Source: SABI01 sp963663665
GTDB taxonomy: Bacteria; Spirochaetota; Spirochaetia; Sphaerochaetales; Sphaerochaetaceae
Assembly: GCA_963663665.2 (NCBI GenBank)
Contig: CAXXKP010000009.1
Coordinates: 124,001-188,000 of the forward strand
Reading direction: 5' to 3'
Length of the DNA: 64,000 nucleotides
In this document: positions 7,700-16,801 of the stretch, in pieces
Layout: each line of letters begins with the position of its first letter
Numbering within the stretch: the stretch's first letter is position 1
Program-made: the position numbers and the translations under genes
The notes under the pieces: model-generated
Told to the model about the DNA's origin: nothing
The model's input: the letters and a program-made list of their open reading frames with translations, nothing else
Database searches by the model: none

Positions 7700-9025
7700 T
7701 TGGATATTTTATTCATTGATGATAATCACCAGTTGTTTCAAGTACTCAAAGACAACTTTTCATTTGTAGGACATTATCTTTTCTACGCAAACAATACTCG
7801 TAAAGCATTTTCTGTCTTACAGGAAGAAGATATAGACATAATCCTGCTTGATGTCAAATTGGGAAATGAGAATGGAGTTGATACCCTCGAGAAGCTTAAA
7901 GTAGCCTATCCCTTTATACCTGTCATCATGATTACTGGGTATGCAACGGTAGAGGCTGCTGTCAGAGCTATGAAACTGGGAGCTTTTGACTTCGTGAGGA
8001 AACCAATTGATTTCAGCACATTATGCACAAGGATTGATTCTGCAACAGAGAATTTGGTAAAAAAAAGTAAGAGTGAAGATTCTGATTCAGGGCTGAACAG
8101 CGGGAACCTCCTTCTAAAAAGCAAGAACCTTGAGTTTTGCAATGTTTTAAAGAGGGCAAAACAACTAGCTACATCTGATATCACCATTCTGATCATTGGA
8201 GAGAATGGAACTGGGAAAGAAGGATTAGCTGAATATATCTTAAAGAATTCAAAGAGACAAACTGAGAAATTCATTAAAATCAATTGTGCAGCCTTTCCAG
8301 AGAGCCTTCTTGATAACGAACTCTTCGGACATGAGAAGGGTGCTTATACTGGAGCCTCATCTGAATACAAAGGCGTTTTTGAACAAGCAGATTGTGGCAC
8401 TCTCCTTCTTGATGAGATTGGAGATATGCCTAAAACTCTTCAAGCAAAAATTCTCAGAGTCATCCAGAACCAGGAAGTAAGAAGGATCGGAGCCAACGAG
8501 ACGAAAAAGATTAATGTGAGGTTCTTGGCATCTACGAATAAGGATTTGTCGGCAATGGTAGAAGAAGGATCTTTCAGGGAAGATTTATTCTACCGACTCA
8601 ATGGAGGAATACTTCATATACCTCCACTAAGGAATCGAAAAGAAGATCTAGAAGATCTTACTCGAGATCTTTTAATAACCATCAGTGAGAAAAACAACAT
8701 TGCAGTGAAACAACTCTCAACTCATGTTATGAAACTCTTTCAAAATTATCAGTGGCCGGGTAATGTGCGAGAACTTAAAAATGTTCTCTTGTATGCAACA
8801 ACTATCTCGCAGAATGAGGAAATCAATTTAGAGGATCTCCCCCCCGGTATTGAACCTAATGTTTCCCATCACAGTAGTCTCCTTCCACTCGTTCAACAAA
8901 AAGAAAAAGAGTTGATTTCCAAGACATTACTAGAGACAAGGAATAACAAATCCGAAACAGCAAAATTCCTTAACATGAGTCGCAATACGCTCTATTTAAA
9001 ACTGAAAAAGTATGGAATAGCGTAA
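7700..9025 (+). CDS. NtrC-class sigma-54-dependent response regulator
   Basis: A 441-residue cytoplasmic activator. From the TTG at 7700: receiver domain 1-115 with acidic pair D7/D8, phosphoacceptor D51 (LLDVK), T79 and K101; sigma-54 AAA+ domain about 135-365 with Walker A GENGTGKE (167-174), the sigma-54 contact loop GAYTGA (214-219) and Walker B LLLDEIGD (D238/E239); Fis-type HTH at the C-terminus (ETAKFLNMSRNTLYLKLKK). The TTG start is preferred because AGGAG lies 10 bases upstream and it begins exactly at the receiver domain; a GTG at 7640 would overlap the palindrome. Its stop is one base from the ATG of the partner kinase. It probably activates the divergent BMP importer operon. Confidence 0.93.
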   Translation: MDILFIDDNHQLFQVLKDNFSFVGHYLFYANNTRKAFSVLQEEDIDIILLDVKLGNENGVDTLEKLKVAYPFIPVIMITGYATVEAAVRAMKLGAFDFVRKPIDFSTLCTRIDSATENLVKKSKSEDSDSGLNSGNLLLKSKNLEFCNVLKRAKQLATSDITILIIGENGTGKEGLAEYILKNSKRQTEKFIKINCAAFPESLLDNELFGHEKGAYTGASSEYKGVFEQADCGTLLLDEIGDMPKTLQAKILRVIQNQEVRRIGANETKKINVRFLASTNKDLSAMVEEGSFREDLFYRLNGGILHIPPLRNRKEDLEDLTRDLLITISEKNNIAVKQLSTHVMKLFQNYQWPGNVRELKNVLLYATTISQNEEINLEDLPPGIEPNVSHHSSLLPLVQQKEKELISKTLLETRNNKSETAKFLNMSRNTLYLKLKKYGIA

Positions 9026-9026
9026 T

Positions 9027-10853
9027 ATGCCTGATAAAGTTGTTGATATAGTAAATGTACAACTCAATTATAATAAAGTCAGAGTATTAAACCGTATTAA
9101 CATCTCTTTTCACCGTGGCAGTATCCATGCCGTGATTGGAGAGCATGGGGCAGGGAAATCAAGTTTAGGACTGATGCTTTGTGGTCTAGCAAAACCTGAT
9201 TCAGGAATTATATCAATAGATAACCATGTGTATTCTTTCATTCAGACGAAGATTGCAAAACAGAGAGGTGTGAGCTTTGTTCACCAGCAACTCATGCTCA
9301 ACCCACATTTCACCGTCGCCGAGACGCTCTTTTTTCATGATAGTAGGACCCCATTCTTTTCACTTTCCTTAAAAAAGAAACTAAACGCCATGGCTGAAAA
9401 TTACTTAAGCAAGCTTGGGATTATTCTTGATGTTCAAAAATTAATTAAGAATCTTACGCTTTCAGAACGAGCTCTCGTAGCAATCCTTACAAAAATAAAG
9501 AATAATCCGAAAATACTAATTTTAGATGAATCATTGGACAAGCTCTCAGTTGAATATTACCAAAAACTCAAAACGGTCCTGAAGAAACTGAAAGAAGAAG
9601 GGTGTTGCATCATCATTATGACCCATAAGATTGACTGGGCCTTCGATATCTCTGATAGGATTTCAATCATACGGGATGGCACGAACATTCTTACAGAAAA
9701 TATACAGAGTATTGGCAGGATGCAGATTATAAAAATGGCGTATACACAACTTTCCGTTACTCCCCAGACAGAAGACACTTCCGACTCGTTTTACCATCTA
9801 ATCAAGTATAATGAAGCAATCCTTGAGAATCTTCCGGTAAATCTAATAATCCTTAATAATAAGGGAGCCCTTAAACTAGCCAACAGGTATTTTGTGAGTA
9901 ATTTCAGAGTAGATATTAAAGATATGATTGATAAACCTGGGAAAGTGATCCTCGGAAAAACTGTGGACACAACTAAGAACACAATACTAGAACAGTTATC
10001 TCAAACTCATGAACAGACTATCTACCATTTATCACTCAACATCAATGATGTAGAAGGTATCTACAACATCCACTACTCTCCTATATACGATGGATTCGAA
10101 AAGATAGGATCAATGTTGATATTTTATGACATCACAGAATATGACTTTCTTCAGCAGGACCATCACCTCTCGGAAAAACTCTCTTCTGTTGGCTTGCTAT
10201 CCGCTGGTGTCGCCCATGAGATCAATAATCCTCTTGATATTATAAGTAACTATCTCACTAATATACGATTCCGATTCAATGATCCTGAGCTTCATAAAAT
10301 AGTGAATCAGTTATCAAAACAAGTAACGTATATCACTAAGATTGTGAGTAACCTTCAGAATTTCTCTAACCTAGAGAAAGTCTCTCCAACCGATGTCAAT
10401 ATCAATGATCTTGTAAAGGAGATGATCGATCTACTGAGCGTGAATGCAAAATTAAAAGATATTACGATTAATCTCATTGAGAAAGATAAAAGTAACACTG
10501 TCTATATTAATGAGAATGAATTCAAACAAGCATTACTGAACATCATAAAAAACAGCTTCGAGTCAATTCACAGGGAAGGGAATATTGACATCATCATAGA
10601 GAGATTATGCGTGAACAATGAAACATTCCTTACATTACAGATACTAGATACCGGAGAAGGTATAGACATAAGCAAAGACTACTTCACTCCATTCTATTCC
10701 ACAAAATCCCATAACGGTGTTAACACAGGATTAGGGCTTTCACTTGTATACGGTATCGTGAAAAAGTATCATGGGACCATATCGATACAAAATAGAACTG
10801 ATTGCAGAGGATGTTTTGTAAAAATGGCTTTACCTCTCGCATTTTCTTCTTGA
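9027..10853 (+). CDS. Soluble histidine kinase with N-terminal ABC-ATPase domain (ABC-PAS-HisKA-HATPase fusion)
   Basis: A 608-residue protein without transmembrane segments. Residues 1-240 are an ABC ATPase domain resembling the first half of sugar/nucleoside importer ATPases: Walker A GEHGAGKSS (38-46), Q-loop around 87, Walker B LILDES (D167, E168) and H-loop His200 are present, but the LSGGQ signature is reduced to LTLSERAL (143-150). Residues about 258-375 look like a PAS domain. A HisKA domain follows with phosphoacceptor H397 in AHEINNPL. The ATP-binding domain has N505/N509, DTGEGI (541-546) and TGLGLSL (567-573). It is the cognate kinase of the preceding regulator. ABC domains are not usual kinase sensors, so it may sense nucleotide state or touch the importer; that is inference. 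Confidence 0.92.
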   Translation: MPDKVVDIVNVQLNYNKVRVLNRINISFHRGSIHAVIGEHGAGKSSLGLMLCGLAKPDSGIISIDNHVYSFIQTKIAKQRGVSFVHQQLMLNPHFTVAETLFFHDSRTPFFSLSLKKKLNAMAENYLSKLGIILDVQKLIKNLTLSERALVAILTKIKNNPKILILDESLDKLSVEYYQKLKTVLKKLKEEGCCIIIMTHKIDWAFDISDRISIIRDGTNILTENIQSIGRMQIIKMAYTQLSVTPQTEDTSDSFYHLIKYNEAILENLPVNLIILNNKGALKLANRYFVSNFRVDIKDMIDKPGKVILGKTVDTTKNTILEQLSQTHEQTIYHLSLNINDVEGIYNIHYSPIYDGFEKIGSMLIFYDITEYDFLQQDHHLSEKLSSVGLLSAGVAHEINNPLDIISNYLTNIRFRFNDPELHKIVNQLSKQVTYITKIVSNLQNFSNLEKVSPTDVNINDLVKEMIDLLSVNAKLKDITINLIEKDKSNTVYINENEFKQALLNIIKNSFESIHREGNIDIIIERLCVNNETFLTLQILDTGEGIDISKDYFTPFYSTKSHNGVNTGLGLSLVYGIVKKYHGTISIQNRTDCRGCFVKMALPLAFSS

Positions 10854-11432
10854 TCATTGAATTCCATTCATTGAGTATCTCAACCTATAATTGTTCTCGC
10901 TCTCCTATTTTCCTATACAGATATGTTACGTTATAAAAAAACTATTTGTACCATATAATTCCCAATAGAGGAGAAAGGGAGAAACCTGATGCAATAGCTG
11001 TGCAAACGATAGAATAATTCGATTAAATCAATTCATTCAAAGTTTATAAGATGGATATAAGGACTTCATCACCTTCTTATCGAATACTTTGTTATTGAGT
11101 TAATATCAAATCAAGTATCTGTTTATCAATATCACTTTAAAGAGTGTTTGTAAGAGACATAATAGAATGTTAGACAATGAGTTGCCTGAAAATATCTTGG
11201 AGCAGACGTTTTAATTGGAATACCCTAATTTCATCATAAATTGTGATCTGTTTCAGCAAAAAAATGCCCAAATTAATAATAAAATTAATGTTAGATACTA
11301 TCATGTTATAAATTCAAAGGATGCTACTTTTTCTTGCGTACTTGAATATATCTATGAATCAATATCAGACACTCTCAACAAAGAATTTTGATATTTCTCA
11401 TTGAGAGTGCCTTTATGTGATATCTCGTATTC
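10854..11432. other. 579-base intergenic region between convergent units; possible gene remnant
   Basis: AT-rich, between the ends of the kinase gene and valS. On the plus strand one frame stays open from about 11122 to 11391 except for a single TAA at 11212. Its second half reads like protein (NCDLFQQKNAQI, then VLEYIYESISDTLNKEF) but I recognise no family and no ribosome site fits, so it is at best a decayed remnant. An inverted repeat (CACTCTCAA at 11370, TTGAGAGTG at 11401, loop 22) lies 24 bases past the valS stop; it has no U-run. Nothing else is apparent. Confidence 0.3.
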
Positions 11433-14084
11433 TTATAATTTACTTAACAGTAACAGATGATTAGTCAGTTTCTCTTTTCTTTCATTGAACTCATTGAATT
11501 TCCCTTTCTCTTTCTCGATAGCTTCTTCTTTAGCATGAGAGATGAAGTTTTCATTCTCCAATTTCTTTTTTGATCCTACCAAGAGTGCTTCGTTCTTTTC
11601 AAGTTCACTCTCTATTCTTTTGATCTCTTGCTCGACATCAATTGCATCACGTACAAAGACAAAGGCTTCGAATCCATTCCCCGCAACAGGAACTGCTTTA
11701 CTAATGTTTTGTGTATGATCAATATCAACAATTAACGAACTCGCATTTATGAATGAAGAGATCAAGTCTATTTCACTGTTAATGAACGCCCCGACTTTAC
11801 TTGACTTATCTGGTCTATAAATAATACTTAGTTTCTTTTCCGGTCCAATTTGAAGTTCACTTTTCACACTTCTCACAGATTTCACAAAGTCTTGCATGGA
11901 ACTCACTATTGCAGCTTCTTGAGCATATTCTTGGGATGCGTCATACACGGGATATGGTGCATTAATAATATCACCTGAAGTGTTTGGAAGTTTGTTATAA
12001 ATCTCTTCTGTAATAAAGGAGATAAATGGATGCATTAATCTCATCAAAGTAGCAAGGATGTCGAGCATAATAGAGACACTCATATCTTTTTCTTCATCAC
12101 TTTTATTTTTCAAGGCAAATTTAGTTACTTCTACATACCAGTCACAAAAGTCATTCCAAAATACATCATAGATTGTACTAGAAGCATCATTGAATCTATA
12201 GGTCGAGAGCGCTTCTTCAACTTTGGCAGCTGCCTGATTGAGCGAGTTATACATCCATGCATCAATATGGGTCATCTTTGTTTTATCGATCTCAACGAGG
12301 TTCCTTCCCTCTAAATTCATTAACAAAAAACGAGTAGCATTCCAAATTTTATTGGCAAAGCGAGATCCAAGCTTAAAGGATTCCATATCAATGAGAATAT
12401 CTTGTCCTTGAGCCGCAAGATAAGAAAGGGTGAACTTCATTGCATCTGCCCCATACTGGTTCACTACATCTAAAGGATCAATCCCATTCCCTAATGATTT
12501 AGACATCTTTCGTCCTTGTCGGTCTCTTACTAGACCAGTAATGTAGATGTCTTTAAATGGAACTTCACCAACAAATTCAAGGGATGCCATAATCATCCTT
12601 GAGACCCAGAAGAAGATGATGTCATATCCAGTAACAAGTGTTTGGGTTGGAAAGAACCGTTTCATATCATTTGATTTTTCTGGCCATCCTAAGGTAGAAA
12701 AAGGCCAGAGCCATGAACTAAACCAAGTATCTAACACATCTTCTTCTTGCCTGAGGTTGGTAGAATGGCACTTACAACATTCAGTTGGATCATTCCTAAG
12801 AACCATCATCTCACCACAGTCTCTACAGTACCATACGGGGATTCTATGTCCCCACCAGAGTTGACGACTGATACACCAGTCTCTTATGTTTTTAAGCCAA
12901 TGAGAATAGGTATTTTCCCACCTCTTAGCATAGAAGTTAATGTTGCCATCCTCCCATGCTAAAAGAGCTTTATCGGCCATCGACTGCATCGAAACAAACC
13001 ACTGTTCACTAAGATATGGTTCTATGACAGTAGAACAACGATAACAGTGCCCTACTTCATGATTATGGACTTGTTGTTCCACTAAATATTCTTGTTCACT
13101 GAGGTCTTTTACTACGAGTTTTCTCGCACTTAGAACATCCATATTTCGATATATTTGGGGGACTTCATCGTTGAGAGTCCCATCGGGATTCAAGATATTA
13201 ATGATGGGAAGATTATGTCTTTGCCCAATTGCCCAGTCGTTAGGATCATGTGCTGGTGTAATTTTTACCATACCAGTTCCGAAGGTCATATCTACATAAC
13301 TATCTGCTATGATAGGAATTGGTTTATTAGCTAGTGGAAGGATTACGTTTGTTCCCACAATGTCTTTATATCTTTCATCATCTGGATGTACGGCAACTGC
13401 AACGTCTCCAAACATTGTCTCTGGTCGTGTTGTTGCAACTGTAATAAATCCGTCTTTATTTTCAAAAGGGTATCTAACTCTATAAAGAGCCCCTGTCACT
13501 GGTTTATATTCTACTTCATCGTCTGCAAGGGCTGTACCGCAGGTAGAGCAATAGTTAACGAGGTAGTTTCCTTTGTAGATGAGTCCTCTCTCATATAAGG
13601 TAACAAACGCTTCTCTCACAGCTTTAGAGAGGCCATCATCCATTGTAAATCGTTCTCGTGACCAGTCACAACTACTTCCAATTTTTTGAAGTTGATTTTT
13701 TATAATAGTGTGGTGTCTCTCTTTTACTTTCCAAGTTTCTTCTAAAAAAGCCTCTCGTCCAAGCTCTTTTCGTCCGGTGCCTCGGCTCTTAAGTTCTCTT
13801 TCAACTACATGCTGAGTTGCAATTCCTGCATGGTCTGTCCCTGGAAGCCATAGAGCATCTTTCCCCATCATTCGCTGGTACCTGATGATGATATCTTGCA
13901 GTGAGTTGTTAAGCGCATGCCCCATGTGGAGAATTCCTGTTACATTAGGTGGTGGCATCACAATAGTGTAGGTTTCTTCACCCTCTTTATCTGGGGAGAA
14001 ATACCCTTTCTCAATCCAAGTATCATAAATTCTTTGTTCAAAATCGTTGGGATTATAACTTTTATCCAACTCTACTGACTTCAT
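11433..14084 (-). CDS. valS: Valine--tRNA ligase
   Basis: An 883-residue class I aminoacyl-tRNA synthetase that charges tRNA-Val. The ATP-binding HIGH-type motif is in PPNVTGILHMGHALN near residue 45, and the KMSKS loop is in GRKMSKSLGNG. The editing domain (VATTRPETMFGDVAVAVHPDD; PAHDPND) is intact. Paired Cys motifs suggest zinc (CSTCG, CRDCGEMM, CCKCHS). The C-terminal about 70 residues form the coiled-coil arm typical of ValRS (VEQEIKRIESELEKNEALL). Length and motif order are normal. The start has TAGGAG upstream. No T-box leader was recognised in the 145-base upstream gap, which instead holds the terminator of the anti-sigma gene. Confidence 0.98.
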   Translation of the reverse strand: MKSVELDKSYNPNDFEQRIYDTWIEKGYFSPDKEGEETYTIVMPPPNVTGILHMGHALNNSLQDIIIRYQRMMGKDALWLPGTDHAGIATQHVVERELKSRGTGRKELGREAFLEETWKVKERHHTIIKNQLQKIGSSCDWSRERFTMDDGLSKAVREAFVTLYERGLIYKGNYLVNYCSTCGTALADDEVEYKPVTGALYRVRYPFENKDGFITVATTRPETMFGDVAVAVHPDDERYKDIVGTNVILPLANKPIPIIADSYVDMTFGTGMVKITPAHDPNDWAIGQRHNLPIINILNPDGTLNDEVPQIYRNMDVLSARKLVVKDLSEQEYLVEQQVHNHEVGHCYRCSTVIEPYLSEQWFVSMQSMADKALLAWEDGNINFYAKRWENTYSHWLKNIRDWCISRQLWWGHRIPVWYCRDCGEMMVLRNDPTECCKCHSTNLRQEEDVLDTWFSSWLWPFSTLGWPEKSNDMKRFFPTQTLVTGYDIIFFWVSRMIMASLEFVGEVPFKDIYITGLVRDRQGRKMSKSLGNGIDPLDVVNQYGADAMKFTLSYLAAQGQDILIDMESFKLGSRFANKIWNATRFLLMNLEGRNLVEIDKTKMTHIDAWMYNSLNQAAAKVEEALSTYRFNDASSTIYDVFWNDFCDWYVEVTKFALKNKSDEEKDMSVSIMLDILATLMRLMHPFISFITEEIYNKLPNTSGDIINAPYPVYDASQEYAQEAAIVSSMQDFVKSVRSVKSELQIGPEKKLSIIYRPDKSSKVGAFINSEIDLISSFINASSLIVDIDHTQNISKAVPVAGNGFEAFVFVRDAIDVEQEIKRIESELEKNEALLVGSKKKLENENFISHAKEEAIEKEKGKFNEFNERKEKLTNHLLLLSKL

Positions 14085-14165
14085 GTGATGCTCCTATGCT
14101 TTTAATAGGTTTGATAGTATCAAAATCACTTATCTGTTACAACATACAAATTTACTCTATACAAT

Positions 14166-14204
14166 AAAAAAGTGCACAAGAACTGTTTGAAGGTTCTCAT
14201 GCAC
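14166..14204 (-). terminator. Rho-independent terminator after the anti-sigma factor gene
   Basis: On the minus strand a 12-base-pair stem (arms GTGCATGAGAAC and GTTCTTGTGCAC, one mismatch, 9-base loop) is followed directly by a run of T residues. It lies 26 bases past the stop of the anti-sigma gene and ends the cysS-sigma-anti-sigma run before valS. Confidence 0.85.
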
Positions 14205-14229
14205 CTATTATTGTTTTATTACGAAAAAC

Positions 14230-14787
14230 CTATTTGGTTGTGGGCTCTTCTCCAATAGGAGTTACCGATTTTACTTTGAGGTCTACTTCATAGCCTTTGG
14301 CATCGAGATAGGCAAGAATCTCTTCTAATGAAAGATTAGAAAGAATCTGACTCGCTCCAAGGTTCTCTGTAGCTCTCACTTGGGTAACTGAACCACTATC
14401 ACTTGAAATAACAGATGGAATTAATACATTTGATTCATTAAGGGTAGGACTCTTGATTGCAAGTGCACCGATGAATATTAACACAAATGCTGCTGCGAAT
14501 CCTAATAAAGCTGGAGTTTTTAGGTGAAAGTCTCGGGAAAGAAACTTTACTTTATTATCCTTTTTTAGGTAATTATTCTCCATGAAGGTCAATATCTTAC
14601 TTCCAGCTGCATCAATTTTATCGTCCCCTAGTCTGCTAGAGTGAAGCATTGTATGCACAGCTTTAAGTTGTTCATATCGTGTGTTACACGCACTGCAATA
14701 CTTTAAGTGCTCTTCTACTTGGGTCTTCCATGGTTCAACAAGTTCATCATCGAGGTAGGTATTTAAAATCTGATCATCAAGACACAT
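14230..14787 (-). CDS. Membrane-anchored zinc-finger anti-sigma factor
   Basis: A 185-residue protein translated with the ECF sigma gene, overlapping its end by 11 bases. The N-terminal cytoplasmic part has the anti-sigma zinc-finger pattern His-x3-Cys-x2-Cys (HLKYCSAC, about 27-34). One hydrophobic segment follows (PALLGFAAAFVLIFIGALAI, about 97-116), then a roughly 70-residue extracytoplasmic tail. It should hold the sigma factor inactive at the membrane until an envelope signal releases it. The start has GGGGAGA upstream. The tail has no recognised sensor domain. The terminator at 14166-14204 ends its transcript. Confidence 0.85.
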   Translation of the reverse strand: MCLDDQILNTYLDDELVEPWKTQVEEHLKYCSACNTRYEQLKAVHTMLHSSRLGDDKIDAAGSKILTFMENNYLKKDNKVKFLSRDFHLKTPALLGFAAAFVLIFIGALAIKSPTLNESNVLIPSVISSDSGSVTQVRATENLGASQILSNLSLEEILAYLDAKGYEVDLKVKSVTPIGEEPTTK

Positions 14788-15304
14788 GCATTTCTCCCCG
14801 GTCTAGCATCGTTTCCATCATTTTTCGAGCACGATGCACTCTGACCTTTACATTACTTTCTGAAATGTGGAGGACTATCCCTATCTGTTTATAGTTCAAA
14901 TCAGCATATTCTTTCAAGATTAATACTGATTTCAGCTTCTCAGGTAGCTTCTCCACAGCAGTTCGAATCATCTCTTTCATTTCTAGATCGATAAGAGCAT
15001 CCTCACCATCCTGAACTGGAGCTTTAGGCACTTTCTTGATTTTCTCAACCATTGCCTTTTCCCTAGACTTTCGTTTCACAACGTTGATTGCCAGATTTTT
15101 AGTCACTCGAATCAACCAGTACTTCGCTTCATCAACGCTAGGGAACTCCATGTTCTTCTCGTAAAACCGTATAAATGCCTCTTGGACAATGTCCTCTGAA
15201 ACATCTATGCTGTAGGTTACGTGGTACGCTACTCTCATCAAAACAGGGAAAACTTCCTTGTACACACTCTGAAATGATGCATTCTCACTACTTTTTACTT
15301 TCAT
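14777..15304 (-). CDS. ECF-type RNA polymerase sigma factor
   Basis: A 175-residue sigma-70-family factor with only regions 2 and 4. Region 2 includes VSEDIVQEAFIRFYEK and YWLIRVTKNLAINVVKRKSR; region 4 includes LPEKLKSVLILKEYADLNYK and the HTH QIGIVLHISESNVKVRVHRARK. A charged linker of about 25 residues joins them. The downstream overlapping gene encodes its anti-sigma factor. The usual start is kept (ATG 15304), although the ribosome site is weak (GTGAG). It lies 28 bases after cysS and may be cotranscribed with it. The regulon cannot be told from this window. Confidence 0.9.
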   Translation of the reverse strand: MKVKSSENASFQSVYKEVFPVLMRVAYHVTYSIDVSEDIVQEAFIRFYEKNMEFPSVDEAKYWLIRVTKNLAINVVKRKSREKAMVEKIKKVPKAPVQDGEDALIDLEMKEMIRTAVEKLPEKLKSVLILKEYADLNYKQIGIVLHISESNVKVRVHRARKMMETMLDRGEMHVS

Positions 15305-15332
15305 ACTATTAACAACTCACATATCATATCGG

Positions 15333-16739
15333 TTACACAATTTTTGTAATTATTGGGCCGTCTTTTGTATCTTTAATGACATACCCCATTTCTTCTATTA
15401 TAGCACGAACCTCATCAGCTTCCTGATATTTCTTTTCTATCTTAGCTTGAGCTCTTTTTTCAAGCAATGCATATATTTGTTCAGGTATTTTTACTTCCTT
15501 TTCTTCTTTTAAAAGATCGAGGGCAAATATGGTATCCATATGAGAACACAGAGCTCTTTTATCTTCATCACTCACATTCTCATCTTTCAATAGAGTCCAG
15601 AGTGTTGCTAGTGCTTGAGGTATATGAAGATCTGTGTTGATATGCTGTTCAAATTCCTGTAAGTAAGAAAGTGATTTCTGATCTGTGATTTCTGCTACGC
15701 TCTTCTCATTCTCTTTAGAGAGAGCAGATACTAATTTCATTAAATTCCGTCTTCCACTACGTGCAGCATCTAATGAGGTCCAAGAAAAAACTAGTTGAGA
15801 TCGATAATGACCAAGCAAACAAAAGTAGCGATAATCCAATGGGTCATATCCTTTATCCTTTAGAAAAGGGATTGTAAGGAATTCACCTTTACTTTTCGAC
15901 ATCTTGCCTGTCTCATTAATAAGGAATTCTCCATGAACCCAATATTTTACCCAAGGTTTATTAGTTGCGGCCTCACTCTGAGCAATCTCATTCGTATGAT
16001 GAACACTCACATGATCTATTCCACCACAGTGAATATCGAAGGACTCCCCTAGATAGTGCATGCTCATTGCTGAGCACTCAATATGCCAACCCGGATACCC
16101 GATTCCCCAAGGAGAGGGCCATCTCATCGCTTGATTGTCAAACTTTGATTTAGTGAACCAGAGAACAAAGTCTTTAGGATTTTTCTTGTTCTCGTCAATC
16201 TCTATTCTTGCTCCACTGTTTAATTGATCAAGATTGAGTCTAGCAAGGCGCCCATATTCAGGAAATGTGTCAATACTAAAATAGACATTGCCTCCACTTA
16301 TATAGGTATGGCCACCCTCTTCTAATCGCTTTATGAGGTTAATCATATGCTCAATATGTTCGGTTGCTTTACAGGTAATATCTGGGGTAATAATATTGAG
16401 AGCATTCGTATCCTCGAAGAAGGCTTTTGTATACAGATCAGCTATTTCATAGACACTTTTACCACTCTCATGGCTTCTTCTCACCATCTTATCTTCACCC
16501 TCATCTCCATCGTCGCTAAGATGTCCAACATCGGTAATATTCATCACATGAGTGAGCTGATAGTTGTTATACGTAAGTATCCTGTGTAAAACGTCTTCAA
16601 ATATATAGGTTCTAAGATTTCCAATGTGAGCAAAATTATATACAGTAGGTCCACAACAATACATTCCTACATTCTTCTCATTAAGAGGGACGAAAGGTTC
16701 AATTTCTCGACTCATTGTATTGTATATAGATAAATTCAT
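15333..16739 (-). CDS. cysS: Cysteine--tRNA ligase
   Basis: A 468-residue class I aminoacyl-tRNA synthetase charging tRNA-Cys. The HIGH motif is HIGN in GPTVYNFAHIGNLRTYIFED (about 31-50), and the KMSKS loop is GKMSKSKGEF. Zinc ligands are visible as the early Cys in MYCCGPT, the Cys of HIECSAMSMHYLG, and the His-His region GGIDHVSVHHTNE. Length is normal. The start ATG has AAAGGAATA upstream. It is divergent from murB across 62 bases, and its downstream neighbour is an ECF sigma factor. Confidence 0.98.
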   Translation of the reverse strand: MNLSIYNTMSREIEPFVPLNEKNVGMYCCGPTVYNFAHIGNLRTYIFEDVLHRILTYNNYQLTHVMNITDVGHLSDDGDEGEDKMVRRSHESGKSVYEIADLYTKAFFEDTNALNIITPDITCKATEHIEHMINLIKRLEEGGHTYISGGNVYFSIDTFPEYGRLARLNLDQLNSGARIEIDENKKNPKDFVLWFTKSKFDNQAMRWPSPWGIGYPGWHIECSAMSMHYLGESFDIHCGGIDHVSVHHTNEIAQSEAATNKPWVKYWVHGEFLINETGKMSKSKGEFLTIPFLKDKGYDPLDYRYFCLLGHYRSQLVFSWTSLDAARSGRRNLMKLVSALSKENEKSVAEITDQKSLSYLQEFEQHINTDLHIPQALATLWTLLKDENVSDEDKRALCSHMDTIFALDLLKEEKEVKIPEQIYALLEKRAQAKIEKKYQEADEVRAIIEEMGYVIKDTKDGPIITKIV

Positions 16740-16765
16740 AGATATTCCTTTAAAAAAAACCAGGA

Positions 16766-16792
16766 TTGATAGCAGTAAAAAAATGATATACT
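16766..16792 (+). promoter_or_regulatory. Predicted promoter of murB, placing the start near its GTG
   Basis: TTGATA (16766-16771) and TATACT (16787-16792) are separated by 15 bases, short of the ideal 17. The expected transcription start, near 16799, is only two or three bases before the GTG of murB, and no ribosome-binding site precedes that codon. This suggests a leaderless mRNA. Confidence 0.45.
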
Positions 16793-16801
16793 ATTGTTCT
16801 T

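Noticed and set aside
14085..14229. T-box riboswitch upstream of valS
   Set aside because: The gap holds only the anti-sigma terminator; no T-box core or specifier hairpin was recognised. The 62-base cysS/murB gap is too short for one.
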